From assembly GCF_030159095.1 (NCBI RefSeq), contig NZ_BRXS01000002.1:62001-126000 (forward strand): 64,000 bases of DNA. Direction: 5' to 3'. Below, in pieces: positions 1-10,679 of this stretch (position 1 is its first letter; each line of letters starts with the position of its first letter). The translations under genes were made by a program, and so were the position numbers. The notes under the pieces were generated by a model. The model did not search any database and was not told the origin of the DNA. It saw only the letters and a program-made list of their open reading frames with translations. The DNA comes from Roseisolibacter agri. Its GTDB lineage: Bacteria; Gemmatimonadota; Gemmatimonadetes; Gemmatimonadales; Gemmatimonadaceae.

Positions 1-1131
1 GGAACGCCGGCGCCGCTCGTGCTCTCCGCCGCCGACTCCGCGACGCTGGCCGCGCTCCCCGTGGCCGACACACTGGGCGTCGCCACCCGCCGCGACGCGG
101 CGCGGACCCGGCTGGCGCAGGCCGAGGCCACGCTGCGCGCCGCGCGCGCGCGCAACGACGCCGTGGACCGCCGCGTCGCGGCCGCGCGCGCCCGCGCCAA
201 CTTCGACACGCCGCCCGTCGCCATGCTCGGCGCCGCGCTGGCGCTGGCGCTCGTCGCCGGCTTCGCGGCGGCGCTGGGGGGCGAGGTGCGCCGTCCGCGC
301 GTGGCCGACGCGCGCGAGGCCGAGCGCGTGACGCGCACGCGCGTGCTCGCCGTCGTGCGCCCCGAGGCCGTGATCGCCGAGCGCGCGCGCCGCCGCGCGG
401 ACGTCGACACGCCGCCGCTCGTGGACACGTCGGTCGAGAGCTACCGGCTGCTCTACCTCAGCATGGCCGCCACGGGCGCGGCGGTGCCGGTCGTCACCGT
501 CGTCGGCGCGGAGGCCGCGATCGCCGCCGCCGTCGCCGCCAACGTCGCCGCCATCGCGGCCGAGGACGGGCGCAGCACGCTGGTGGTGGACGCGGACATG
601 GGACGCGCCGCCGCGTCGGTCGCCTTCGGCGTCGGCATGCGGCCGGGGCTCGCCGAGGTGCTGCGCGCGGGGCTGCCGGTGACGGAGGCGATCGTGCCCG
701 TCCCGGTGGGGCGCGCGCTGCATGTCGATCTCGTGCCCGCGGGCCTCGCGCCCACGCCGCCGATCGTGCGCGCCGCGCACGAGCTGCCCCCCGGCGCGCA
801 GCGCCACGACGACGATCCGGTCGTCCTCGGCTCCGCGCTCGAGCCGCTGCGCGACGACCTCGCGCGGCTCTCGCGCCGCTACGACCTGACGGTCGTCAGC
901 ATCCCGCCGACGGAGGTGGACCGCGGCGCGCACAGCGTGCTGGTGGCGCCCGACGTCATCGTCTGCGCGCGCACGGGGCACACGCCGCTCACCGGCCTCG
1001 CGCGCGAGATCACGCGCCTGCGCGCCCTCGGCGCGCGCGTGCGCGGGCTGGTGCTGTGGGAGGGCGAGCCGCCGGTGATCCCGACGCGCGCCGAGCTGCG
1101 CGAGGCGGCGCGGGACACGAGAGCCGCCTGA
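1..1131 (+). CDS. Polysaccharide co-polymerase / Wzc-like protein with degenerate kinase domain (5' truncated)
   Basis: The reading frame is open from base 1, so the N-terminus lies upstream; about 376 residues are visible. An Ala/Arg-rich coiled coil (about residues 30-65) leads into one membrane helix (about 74-93), as at the end of a Wzz/GumC chain-length domain. A ParA/MinD-like cytoplasmic domain follows (about 140-370). A Walker A'-like segment (LVVDADMG) is present, but the expected P-loop GEGKT/S is replaced by VVGAEAAIAAAV, with no lysine. No Tyr-rich C-terminal cluster is seen. Wzc-type proteins control length and export of exopolysaccharide at the inner membrane. Here the nucleotide site looks dead, so a structural co-polymerase role is more likely than kinase activity. 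The fold assignment is inference from layout. Confidence 0.7.
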   Translation, partial: GTPAPLVLSAADSATLAALPVADTLGVATRRDAARTRLAQAEATLRAARARNDAVDRRVAAARARANFDTPPVAMLGAALALALVAGFAAALGGEVRRPRVADAREAERVTRTRVLAVVRPEAVIAERARRRADVDTPPLVDTSVESYRLLYLSMAATGAAVPVVTVVGAEAAIAAAVAANVAAIAAEDGRSTLVVDADMGRAAASVAFGVGMRPGLAEVLRAGLPVTEAIVPVPVGRALHVDLVPAGLAPTPPIVRAAHELPPGAQRHDDDPVVLGSALEPLRDDLARLSRRYDLTVVSIPPTEVDRGAHSVLVAPDVIVCARTGHTPLTGLAREITRLRALGARVRGLVLWEGEPPVIPTRAELREAARDTRAA

Positions 1132-1136
1132 GCTTC

Positions 1137-1487
1137 TGCTGCGTGCTGCGAAGTACGAGACAGGATGACAGGATGAACCAGGAGGCTCCATGTGGCGCGC
1201 CGCTCCAAGCGCCCGCGTGGAGCCTCTTCGTCATCCCATCATCCTGTCGAAGGCATTCGCCGTTGCGGCTGCCGTGCGCCGCCCCCCTCTGCCTGTTGGA
1301 GAGGACGCGGATGCACTGGATGGAGCGGAGCTGCGGATCGTCCCGCGTGGCGGCGACGCCCCATGCACCGAGAGGGGCGATCCGAACGATCCGCCTTATC
1401 CGGAGCATCCGCGTCCTCCCCAATGGGCCAGCAGGTCCGGCGCGTCGACGCGTCCCGAGGCGGTTCACGCAGCACGGAGCACGCAGC
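1137..1487. repeat. Composite intergenic palindrome: family A copy A1 with nested family C copy C1
   Basis: This fills the gap between the first gene and the ligase. The outer ends are an imperfect inverted repeat (GCTGCGTGCTGCG at 1138-1150; CACGCAGCAC at 1466-1475). C1 (1159-1248) is a hairpin whose arms carry the word ACAGGAT. A1 core (about 1292-1450) starts GAGGACGCGGATG and ends CCGGAGCATCCGCGTCCTCC, with the module GGTCCGGCGCG at the right. No coding potential is seen apart from low-complexity frames. Confidence 0.85.
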
Positions 1488-1489
1488 GT

Positions 1490-3193
1490 TCAGGTGTCTC
1501 CGGCGAGCGCCCGCACCGTCGCCAGCGTGTCGATCTCCGCCACCGGCTTGTCGTCCCGCACGCGCAGGATGCGCGGGAAGCGCAGCGCGTAGCCGGCCTT
1601 GTGGCGCGCCGACTTCTGCACGACGTCGAACGTCACCTCCAGCACGATCTCCGGCCGCACCTGCTGGAAGCGCCCGAACTTCTGCACCGTCAGCGCCTGC
1701 AGGCGCGTCGTCAGCTCCGCGATCTCGGCGTCGGTCAGCCCGTTGTACGCCTTGCCGACCGTCAGCAGCGTCGCGTCCTCGTCGGAGGCGCGCACCGCGA
1801 ACGTGTAGTCCGACAGCACCTTCGCGCGGCGCCCGTGGCCCCACTCGGCGCCCACGATCACGACGTCCAGCGTGGCGAGCGCCTTCTTCAGCTTGATCCA
1901 CAGCTTGCCGCGCCGCCCGGGCGTGTACGGCGAGGCGAGCGACTTCGCGATCAGCCCCTCGTTCCCCGCCGCGCGCGCGGCCGCGAACGCCTCCTCCACC
2001 GCCTCCGCCGTCTCCGCGAGGCGGCTTGGCGCGAGGCGCGCGTGCGGGAGCGGCCACGCGAGACCCTCCAGTCGCGCGCGGCGCGTCGCGTACGGCTCGT
2101 CGAGGATCAGCGCGCCGTCCCACGCCAGCGCGTCGTACGCCACGAACTGCGCCGGCGCCTCCGCGAGGAGCGTCGCATCGGGCGCCTTGCGCCCCAGCCG
2201 CTTCTGCATCGCCGCGAACGGGAGCGCGCGCAGCGGATCGGCGGGATCGTGCACCAGGAGCTCGCCATCCAGGATGACGGAGAACTCCTCGACGCTCGAC
2301 GCTCGACGCTCGACGCTCAGGCACGACAGCGCCTGCACGACTTCCGGGTATCCGTGGCTGATCTCGTCCAGCGTCCGCGAATACAGCGCCACGCGCGCCC
2401 GTCCGTCCGCGTCGCGATGCACGTGCGCCTGCGCGCGGATGCCGTCGTACTTGTCCTCGATCGCGAACGGCGCCGGCAGCGCGGCTGCGATCTCCTCGGC
2501 CGTCTCCAGCGGCTGCGCGAGCATGAAGCCCAGCGGGTGGAAGAGCGCGAGCTGTGCGTCGTCCAGCCGGTCATGGCGCGCCAGCACCGCCACCTCGCCG
2601 ACGTCGCCGCGCAGCAGGTTCGCGTGGCGCACCGCGTCCAGCTTGCGGCCGAAGCCCTTCGCCAGCGCCTCCTCGACCTGCGCCTCCTTCAGCCCGATGC
2701 GCAGCTCGCCGCTGCCGAGCAGCAGCTTCACGACGTACTGCGTCTCGACGGGGCCGAGCGTCGCCAGCAGCGCGCGCACCTGCTCGCGCTTCGCGAGCGA
2801 GCCGCGCGTCGCCGCGATCGCGTCGAACGCGGCCGCGACGTCGACGAGCGTGCGCCCGCTCGCGGGCGGCGTGCCGTCCCGCTCCTCCAGCAGCAGGCGC
2901 GCGGCGTCGCCCAGGTCACCGACCATCAGCGCGCGCTCGCGCAGCGTCTCGCGCGCGATGCCCGTGGCCGCGGCGAGCGCCTCGTACACCGTCGCGCCGC
3001 CGACGCTCGTCGTGCGCGCGTCGTGCTGCGGGAACACGTGCCCCGACAGGAAGCGCGCCGCGATCGCGAGCGCGTCGTCGCCGAGCGTCGGCAGGTAGGC
3101 CGCGAGGGCGGCCCCCTTCTCGAGGCGCTTGGTCGTGGCGCGCACCGCTTCGGCCACCGAACACCAGGTCTGGAACGTCTCGTCGTCGCTCAT
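1490..3193 (-). CDS. ATP-dependent DNA ligase
   Basis: Seals DNA nicks using ATP through a lysyl-adenylate intermediate. The 567-residue protein has an N-terminal DNA-binding domain (about 1-210), an adenylation domain with the nucleotidyltransferase motif KYDG (catalytic Lys about 248), motif ILDGEL near 307-312, and a C-terminal OB-fold domain. The length suits the bacterial/archaeal LigB-like ligase family. I chose the ATG at 3193 because the upstream in-frame extension to 3235 is translated repeat sequence. Residues about 293-302 (SVERRASSVE) are encoded by four tandem GAGCGTC heptamers and look like an insertion just before the ILDGEL strand. The next gene transcribed in the same direction is the MBL exonuclease found with such ligases in other bacteria, which supports a DNA-repair role. 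Confidence 0.93.
   Translation of the reverse strand: MSDDETFQTWCSVAEAVRATTKRLEKGAALAAYLPTLGDDALAIAARFLSGHVFPQHDARTTSVGGATVYEALAAATGIARETLRERALMVGDLGDAARLLLEERDGTPPASGRTLVDVAAAFDAIAATRGSLAKREQVRALLATLGPVETQYVVKLLLGSGELRIGLKEAQVEEALAKGFGRKLDAVRHANLLRGDVGEVAVLARHDRLDDAQLALFHPLGFMLAQPLETAEEIAAALPAPFAIEDKYDGIRAQAHVHRDADGRARVALYSRTLDEISHGYPEVVQALSCLSVERRASSVEEFSVILDGELLVHDPADPLRALPFAAMQKRLGRKAPDATLLAEAPAQFVAYDALAWDGALILDEPYATRRARLEGLAWPLPHARLAPSRLAETAEAVEEAFAAARAAGNEGLIAKSLASPYTPGRRGKLWIKLKKALATLDVVIVGAEWGHGRRAKVLSDYTFAVRASDEDATLLTVGKAYNGLTDAEIAELTTRLQALTVQKFGRFQQVRPEIVLEVTFDVVQKSARHKAGYALRFPRILRVRDDKPVAEIDTLATVRALAGDT
2286..2320. repeat. In-frame heptamer repeat inside the ligase gene (family F)
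   Basis: Four tandem copies of a 7-bp unit (CGACGCT on this strand) lie inside the ligase coding region. The same unit forms the arms of the intergenic palindrome at 21455-21548. It encodes SVERRASSVE and lies at a spot where related ligases run directly from the preceding helix into the ILDGEL strand. Confidence 0.7.
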
Positions 3194-3209
3194 GCCGGAT
3201 CGTGGAGGG

Positions 3210-3443
3210 GCTGCGTGCTGCGTGCTCCGCATCATTGCGCCGGACCTTCCTGTCCTTTTGGAGGGATGCGGATGCTCCGGATGGAGACGGATGCTGCGGA
3301 TCGCTCCGCGCGGCGGCGACGTTCCATGCGCTTAGAGGAACGATCCGAACGATCCGTTCCGATCCGGAGCATCCGCGCCCCCCCAACAGGCGAACGGGCC
3401 CGGCGCACCGAAGCGTCCCGAGGCCGTTCACGCAGCACGCAGC
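3210..3443. repeat. Family A palindromic repeat A2 (best-defined copy)
   Basis: A 234-bp element between ligase and exonuclease. Its termini are perfect 15-bp inverted repeats (GCTGCGTGCTGCGTG at 3210-3224; its complement at 3429-3443). Inside, the arms GGATGCGGATGCTCCGGAT and ATCCGGAGCATCCGCG can pair around a GGCGGCGACG centre. The module CGTCCCGAGG lies next to the right terminus, as in A1. Orientation is called forward from the GGCGGCGACG centre. Confidence 0.88.
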
Positions 3444-3450
3444 GCCATGC

Positions 3451-4485
3451 TCAGAAGAGCCCGAGCTGGTTGGACGGCTTCGACGGTGGCGGCCCCTCAT
3501 CGGGCTCCGGCTCCTCCGCCTCGTTCGGATGCTCCATCAGGTGCTCCGCGTCGATCCCCAGCTCGCGCAGCCGCCCCGCGAACGTCGCCGGCCCGTGCAC
3601 CGTGTACACCTTCGACGCGCCGCTCTCGCGCGCCGTGCGCACCAGCTCCGTGTAGTCCGCGTGGTCGGAGAACGGCAGCACCAGGTCGCAGTCCTTGTAG
3701 ATGTTCCACGCGCCCGGATGCAGCGCCCAGCCCGTGAGGTACACCGTGCGCTTCGCCGGGAGCTTCTGCACCATCGCCGTCTTGCGCGTCTGCGGCGTCG
3801 TCATGAGCACGCGGTCGCCGATCTTCCCACGCTCGTAGCGGCTCCACGTCCCCGGCCCCGGGAAGGTGTAGCCGAGCTGCTCGTGCAGCGCGCAGAGGTT
3901 CGCGATCGCGCCGTGCAGCACCACGTCGCACCCGGCGCGCGTCAGGTGCCACAGTGCCTCCTGCCCCTTCCCCAGCGCGTACGCCAGCACGACCGGCGTC
4001 GCGCCCGCGGCGCGCGTCGTCTCCACGAACTGCAGCAGCTCCGCCACCAGCTGCTCCGCGGGCGGGAACACGTAGCGCGGCTCGCCGAACGTGCACTCCA
4101 TGATCAGCGTGTCGACGCGCGGGATCGTCACCGGCGGCGAGAACGGGTTCTCGCGCAGCTTGTAGTCGCCCGTGTACGCCACGCGCCCGCGCGCCGACTC
4201 GGCCACCAGCATCGCGGAGCCGAGCGCGTGACCCGCGGGCGTGAGCGTGACGGTCGCGTCGCCGAAGCGCGCGGGCTCGCCGAACGGCAGCGTCACCGCC
4301 TCGCGCGCGCCGCGCCGCGCCGCGTGCAGCGCCGCCGTCTCGGGCGTGCACACGATGCGCGCGGCGTCGGAGCAGTGGTCGCCGTGCGCGTGCGACACGA
4401 ACACCGTCCCCGGCGCGCGGCGCGCATCGAGGTGCAGGTCGGCGTCGGGGAGGTAGAGGCCGTAGGCGTCGCGAGTGACGAGCAC
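3451..4485 (-). CDS. Ligase-associated DNA exonuclease, metallo-beta-lactamase fold
   Basis: Predicted zinc-dependent nuclease of the CPSF73/SNM1-like MBL family that accompanies ATP-dependent ligases in bacterial DNA-repair sets. The metal motif HAHGDH is at about 32-37. Further typical elements are GHALGSA, YTGDYK, and SDHAD near 270-280. A GTG at 4485 is preferred because the homologous N-terminus (a strand leading to GLYLPDADLHLD) begins there; a longer frame opens at a GTG at 4533 with no family match. The last six residues, NQLGLF, match the beta-clamp-binding consensus QLxLF after a Pro/Glu-rich, probably flexible linker. The Lhr-like helicase and phosphoesterase often found with this pair are not in the window. 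Confidence 0.88.
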   Translation of the reverse strand: MLVTRDAYGLYLPDADLHLDARRAPGTVFVSHAHGDHCSDAARIVCTPETAALHAARRGAREAVTLPFGEPARFGDATVTLTPAGHALGSAMLVAESARGRVAYTGDYKLRENPFSPPVTIPRVDTLIMECTFGEPRYVFPPAEQLVAELLQFVETTRAAGATPVVLAYALGKGQEALWHLTRAGCDVVLHGAIANLCALHEQLGYTFPGPGTWSRYERGKIGDRVLMTTPQTRKTAMVQKLPAKRTVYLTGWALHPGAWNIYKDCDLVLPFSDHADYTELVRTARESGASKVYTVHGPATFAGRLRELGIDAEHLMEHPNEAEEPEPDEGPPPSKPSNQLGLF

Positions 4486-4750
4486 GAGTCGGCGGTGAGG
4501 GCAGCCTGGATCCGGAGCACGCCTCAGGGGCACGATGCGCGCCCGCCGGGCTGCCCGATTCTTGCGGCACGCGCGCCGTTCGGGATCGGATAGCCGCGGT
4601 CACGCGTATGAAACGCATGACGTGGCCCTTCGCCGTTCCCGCCTCTACGTTTCCGCCGATTGGGGGAGCATGCGCGCCGACCGTGCGCGGCCCGGGCCCG
4701 GCCCGCGCCGCCGTCGGCCGCGTCTCCCCTTCCCGCTTCGCCTGCATGCC

Positions 4751-5548
4751 GTGACCGAGCCCGACCGCGACACCCCGCCCGAGCATCCGCGCGCGACGCC
4801 CGAAGGGACGGCGCCGCCCGCCGCGCCCGCCGGCGAGCCCGCGGCGCCGAGCCCGCTCGAGCGGCTCCAGCGGCGCTACCTCGAGGCGCAGCTCCGCGGC
4901 GACCGGCGCGAGGCGCTGCGCCTGATCGACGAGGAGGGGATCGCCCGCGGCCACTCGGTCCCGACCCTCCACCTGCACGTCATCACTCCCGCGCAGCAGG
5001 AGATCGGGCGGCTCTGGCAGCAGAACGTCATCCACGTCGCGCAGGAGCACGCGGCGACGGCGATCTCGCAGCTCGTCGTCTCGCACCTCTACCGCTTCCT
5101 CCCCGTGCGCCCTCCCGTCGGCCGACGGCTGCTGGTGGCCTGCGCGCCCGGGGAGCGCCACGAGATGGGCGCCCGCATCGCCAGCGACCTGCTCGAGGCC
5201 GCCGGCTTCGCCGTCCACTACCTCGGCGCCGACGTCCCGGTGCGCGACCTCGTCGCCCACGCCGTCGCGACCCGCCCCGACCTCGTCGTCCTCTCGGCCG
5301 CCACGGGCCTGTGCACCTCCGGGCTGGTCGAGGCCGTCCGCGCGCTCCACGCCGCGCTCGGCGACCAGCTCCCCGTGATCGTCGGTGGCGCCGCCTTCAC
5401 CGAGGCGGACACCGCGCCCCCGTGCCAGCTCCCCGATGGGGTCCTCCAGCACGGCATCGATGCCCCCGGGCTCGTCGCGCTCGTCTGCGACCGCCTCGGC
5501 ATCCCCCGCCCGCCCGCTCCCGATCCCGTCGTCCAGGCCGCCGCGTGA
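4751..5548 (+). CDS. Stand-alone B12-binding protein with CarH/LitR-type photoreceptor motifs
   Basis: A 265-residue cytoplasmic protein with a disordered Pro/Ala-rich N-terminus (1-35), a four-helix B12-binding cap (about 36-118) and a Rossmann B12-binding domain (about 125-255). The cap carries W-x9-EH (W89, E99, H100), the signature of light-sensing CarH/LitR domains. The Rossmann domain has ExHxxG (E135, H137, G140) with the His that would ligate cobalt, and GGAAF near 212-216. No MerR DNA-binding domain is present. The residue after W89 is Gln, where Thermus CarH has a His used after photolysis. The stop overlaps the start of the hybrid kinase (GTGA), implying coupled translation and a shared pathway. 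The start is uncertain; ATG at 4670 is possible but adds an Arg-rich stretch unlike protein. Confidence 0.85.
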   Translation: MTEPDRDTPPEHPRATPEGTAPPAAPAGEPAAPSPLERLQRRYLEAQLRGDRREALRLIDEEGIARGHSVPTLHLHVITPAQQEIGRLWQQNVIHVAQEHAATAISQLVVSHLYRFLPVRPPVGRRLLVACAPGERHEMGARIASDLLEAAGFAVHYLGADVPVRDLVAHAVATRPDLVVLSAATGLCTSGLVEAVRALHAALGDQLPVIVGGAAFTEADTAPPCQLPDGVLQHGIDAPGLVALVCDRLGIPRPPAPDPVVQAAA

Positions 5549-7575
5549 CCTCCGCTCCTCCGCACGACCCCTTCGAGGCGCTCAGCCGCGAGGCCGCGCT
5601 GCGCTGTGCCCCCGACGGCACCGTGCACTGGGCCGACGCCCGCGCCGCGCGCCTGTTCGGCCTCGCCGAGGGCCGCCGCCTCGCCGACGTCCTGATGGCC
5701 GGCTCCGAGGACAAGGCGCAGCGCCTGCTCGACGCGGCCCGGCGCGACAGGGTGCGCGACTGGGAGCTGCAGCTGGTCGACCCCGAGGGCGTCCCGCGCG
5801 CCGTGCGCTTCGCCGCGGGCCCCGCGGGCGACGGCGAGATCGCCATCGTCTGCAGCGCGAGCCCCGAGGACGTCGCGACGCAGCTCCAGCAGATGGGCGA
5901 CACGCTCGAGGAGCTCTCGCGCCTGCAGCGCGAGTCGTCGCGCCAGGCGCGCGAGATCCTCTCCGGCCGCGCCGAGATCTCGCGCCTGGGCACGGACCTC
6001 GACGACGCGGGGCGCGGCATGCGCGCCCTCTACGACGAGCTGGCCGAGTCGGCCGACTCGCTGAAGGTCGCCACCGAGTCGCGCGGCCGGCTGGTCGCCG
6101 ACATGGGCCACGAGCTGCGCGCGCCGCTCAGCTCCATCCTCGGCCTCGCGAAGCTGCTGGCGAGCGGCATCGACGGCACGCTCGCGCCCGAGCAGGAGCG
6201 GCAGGTCGCCTTCATCCGCCGCTCGGCCGAGGAGATGCTGGAGCTGGTGAACGACCTGCTCGACCTGTCGCGCATCGACGCGGGCAAGCTGCGGCTGCGC
6301 CCCGCGCCGTTCACGGTGGACGCGCTGTTCGCGCTGCTGCGCGGCCAGCTGCGCCCCCTCGTCGCCGACGGCGCGGTCACGCTGACGTTCGCCGACGAGA
6401 CGGGCGGCCGCGTGATCGAGAGCGACGAGGGCAAGGTCGCGCAGGTGCTGCGCAACTACATCACGAACGCGCTCAAGTTCACCGAGCACGGCTCGGTCAC
6501 GGTGAGCGCGCGGGTGGACGACGAGGGGATGCTGCGGTTCGCGGTGCGCGACACGGGCATCGGCATCTCGGCGCCGGACCAGGCGCTGGTGTGGGACGAG
6601 TTCACGCAGCTCGACACGCCGATGCACCGCAAGCACAAGGGCTCGGGGCTCGGCCTCAGCCTGGTGCGCAAGCTCGCCACGGTGCTGGGCGGCGAGGCGG
6701 GGCTCGAGAGCCAGCCGGGCGTCGGCACCACGGCGTGGCTCACCATGCCCGTGCTGCACCCCGACGTCGCGCAGCTGGCCGCGATGCGCGAGCGCGGCGC
6801 GCACCTGTCGGCCGGCGAGGCGCCGGTGCTGGTGCTCGAGGACGACCCGCAGGAGATGTTCGTCTACGAGCGCTACCTCGCCGGCTCGGGCTTCCGCGTC
6901 ATCCCCGCACGCTCGGTGGCCGAGGCGCGCGAGGCGGTGCGGCACGTCACGCCGGCGGCCGTGGTGCTCGACGTGATGCTCGACGGCGAGACGAGCTGGC
7001 AGTTCCTCGAGGAGCTGAAGCGCGACCCGCGGCTGTGCGACGTGCCGGCGCTCGTCGTCACGGTGCTCGACCGCGAGCGCAAGGCGCGCGCGCTGGGCGC
7101 GAGCGAGTTCTTCGTGAAGCCGGTGGAGCAGCAGTGGCTGCTGCGGAAGCTGCAGTCCCTCGCGTCGCAGCGCGCCGACCGGCAGGTGCGCACGGTGCTC
7201 GTGATCGACGACGACGACGTGTCGCGCTACCTCGTGCGGCGCCTGCTGGCCGAGACGCCGTACCGCGTGATCGAGGCGGCGGACGGGCCGGACGGCGTGG
7301 TGATGGCGCGCGAGCAGCGCCCCGACGTCATCATCCTCGACTTCGTGCTGCGCACCGCGACCGCGTTCGACGTGCTGGACCAGCTCAAGCTCGATCCGGA
7401 CACGCGCGGCATCCCGGTCGTCGTCAGCACGTCGCGCCAGCTGGCGGAGGAGGAGCGCCGCCGCCTGGCGACCGACACGGCGGCGATCATGTCGAAGGAC
7501 CGGCTGTCGCGGGAGGTGGCGCTGGCGCGCATCCGCGACGCGCTCACGCTGGCCGTGGGCACGCAGGGCGTGTAG
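5545..7575 (+). CDS. Hybrid histidine kinase with two C-terminal receiver domains
   Basis: A 676-residue cytoplasmic kinase with no membrane helix. It has a PAS-like N-terminal domain (about 10-105), a coiled coil (about 110-180), HisKA with GHELRAP (phosphorylated His about 189), HATPase_c with N, G1 (DTGIG, about 336-340) and G2 (GSGLGL, about 366-371) boxes, receiver 1 (D476 in VVLDVML) and receiver 2 (D599 in IILDFVL). Both receivers retain acidic pockets; receiver 2 has MSKDRLS near its expected Lys. The GTG start at 5545 overlaps the stop of the B12-binding gene. Because the protein is soluble, its input is probably intracellular, and the B12 protein is the obvious candidate partner; that link is inference. 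Confidence 0.92.
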   Translation: MTSAPPHDPFEALSREAALRCAPDGTVHWADARAARLFGLAEGRRLADVLMAGSEDKAQRLLDAARRDRVRDWELQLVDPEGVPRAVRFAAGPAGDGEIAIVCSASPEDVATQLQQMGDTLEELSRLQRESSRQAREILSGRAEISRLGTDLDDAGRGMRALYDELAESADSLKVATESRGRLVADMGHELRAPLSSILGLAKLLASGIDGTLAPEQERQVAFIRRSAEEMLELVNDLLDLSRIDAGKLRLRPAPFTVDALFALLRGQLRPLVADGAVTLTFADETGGRVIESDEGKVAQVLRNYITNALKFTEHGSVTVSARVDDEGMLRFAVRDTGIGISAPDQALVWDEFTQLDTPMHRKHKGSGLGLSLVRKLATVLGGEAGLESQPGVGTTAWLTMPVLHPDVAQLAAMRERGAHLSAGEAPVLVLEDDPQEMFVYERYLAGSGFRVIPARSVAEAREAVRHVTPAAVVLDVMLDGETSWQFLEELKRDPRLCDVPALVVTVLDRERKARALGASEFFVKPVEQQWLLRKLQSLASQRADRQVRTVLVIDDDDVSRYLVRRLLAETPYRVIEAADGPDGVVMAREQRPDVIILDFVLRTATAFDVLDQLKLDPDTRGIPVVVSTSRQLAEEERRRLATDTAAIMSKDRLSREVALARIRDALTLAVGTQGV

Positions 7576-7620
7576 CGCCGTTGGGTAGCACCGTTGGGTA
7601 GCACCGTTGGTGATCACCCG
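7573..7620 (+). repeat. Short tandem direct repeat between two kinase genes
   Basis: Nearly identical 13-mers (TAGCRCCGTTGGG) occur about three times, starting at the stop codon of the upstream kinase. The next gene begins 30 bases downstream. No hairpin is evident; function unknown. Confidence 0.6.
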
Positions 7621-7649
7621 TTGATCAGGGCCATGAGGGCGAGGGTCGG

Positions 7650-9980
<2,331 letters not shown>

Positions 9981-10064
9981 GGTCTCCGCCATTCCGTCAC
10001 ACGCCGTATCGGTTTCCGCAGTATCGTTCTCCGCCGTTCCGTCCTCCGCCTCACCGTTCCCGTC

Positions 10065-10499
10065 TTGTGGTCTGACACCCTCCTCGCCCTCGAGCGCGCC
10101 CACCTGCTGCGCGTCGCCCTGTGGAGCGGCGGCAGCATCCTCGCGGGCTCGCTGCTGCTCGCGCTGCTCGCCGTCCGCGGCCGCCTCGCGGCGTCGGCGC
10201 TCGTGAAGCACTTCGCCATCCAGACCGCCGCCTGGGGCGCGGTGAGCCTCGCGCTCGTCGCGGCCGCGTGGCGCGGCCTGGCGCTCCGCGACCACGCCGG
10301 CGCCACGCAGCTCGAGCGCGTGCTCTGGCTCAACATCGGCCTCGACGCGGGGTACGTGGGAGTCGGCGCCACGCTCGCCGTCACCGCCTGGCTCCTCGGC
10401 CGACGGCTGGGGGGCGTGGGGGCGGGGCTGGGGATCGTCACGCAGGGCCTCGCCCTGCTCGTGCTCGACCTGATCGCCGCATCCCAGATTCGTAGTTGA
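10065..10499 (+). CDS. Small four-helix membrane protein of unknown function
   Basis: A 144-residue hydrophobic protein with four predicted membrane helices (about 17-40, 49-70, 88-110, 118-140) and no recognised catalytic motif. Its sequence and size resemble short uncharacterised membrane proteins (DUF-type) of this phylum; I cannot name a function. The start is a TTG at the edge of repeat B1, and repeat B2 begins a few bases after its stop, so the gene is bracketed by two copies of one repeat family. Hydrophobic pattern and frame make it a credible gene. Confidence 0.7.
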   Translation: MWSDTLLALERAHLLRVALWSGGSILAGSLLLALLAVRGRLAASALVKHFAIQTAAWGAVSLALVAAAWRGLALRDHAGATQLERVLWLNIGLDAGYVGVGATLAVTAWLLGRRLGGVGAGLGIVTQGLALLVLDLIAASQIRS

Positions 10500-10504
10500 G
10501 CGCA

Positions 10505-10676
10505 GAGGCGGAGGACGGAGCAGCGGAGAACGATGAAGCGGAGGACGACAGGGCGTGAGACGATACGGCGGCCCTCTCGGCTCGACGCGCCACGCTCGAA
10601 GGGTCCGCCTCATCGTCTCACGCTGCATCGTCCTCCGCCGTTCCGTTCTCCGCCGTTCCGTCCTCCGATTTTCACG
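10505..10676. repeat. Family B palindromic repeat B2
   Basis: Purine-rich left arm (GAGGCGGAGGACGGAGCAGC), a central CGTGAGACGATACGGCGGCCC segment also found in B3, and a pyrimidine-rich right arm (CGTCCTCCGCCGTTCCGTTC). It fills the gap before the msrC start. Confidence 0.85.
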
Positions 10677-10679
10677 ACG

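Noticed and set aside
1239-3500. Long frames on both strands through repeat regions, with recurring peptides such as RIRRIVRI, DADAPD and PNDPFRSGAS
   Set aside because: These are translations of family A and C repeats in various frames; composition is Arg/Ser/Pro-rich and they do not recur as independent proteins.
4535-4750. N-terminal extension of the B12-binding gene up to 4535 or 4670
   Set aside because: The extra residues are Arg/Pro-rich, without family match; a start near 4751 gives a more natural protein, though not proven.
7573-7620. Short tandem repeats and iterated heptamers (also in family C arms) resembling a CRISPR array
   Set aside because: Units are 7-13 bp, with no unique spacers of constant length and no cas genes.
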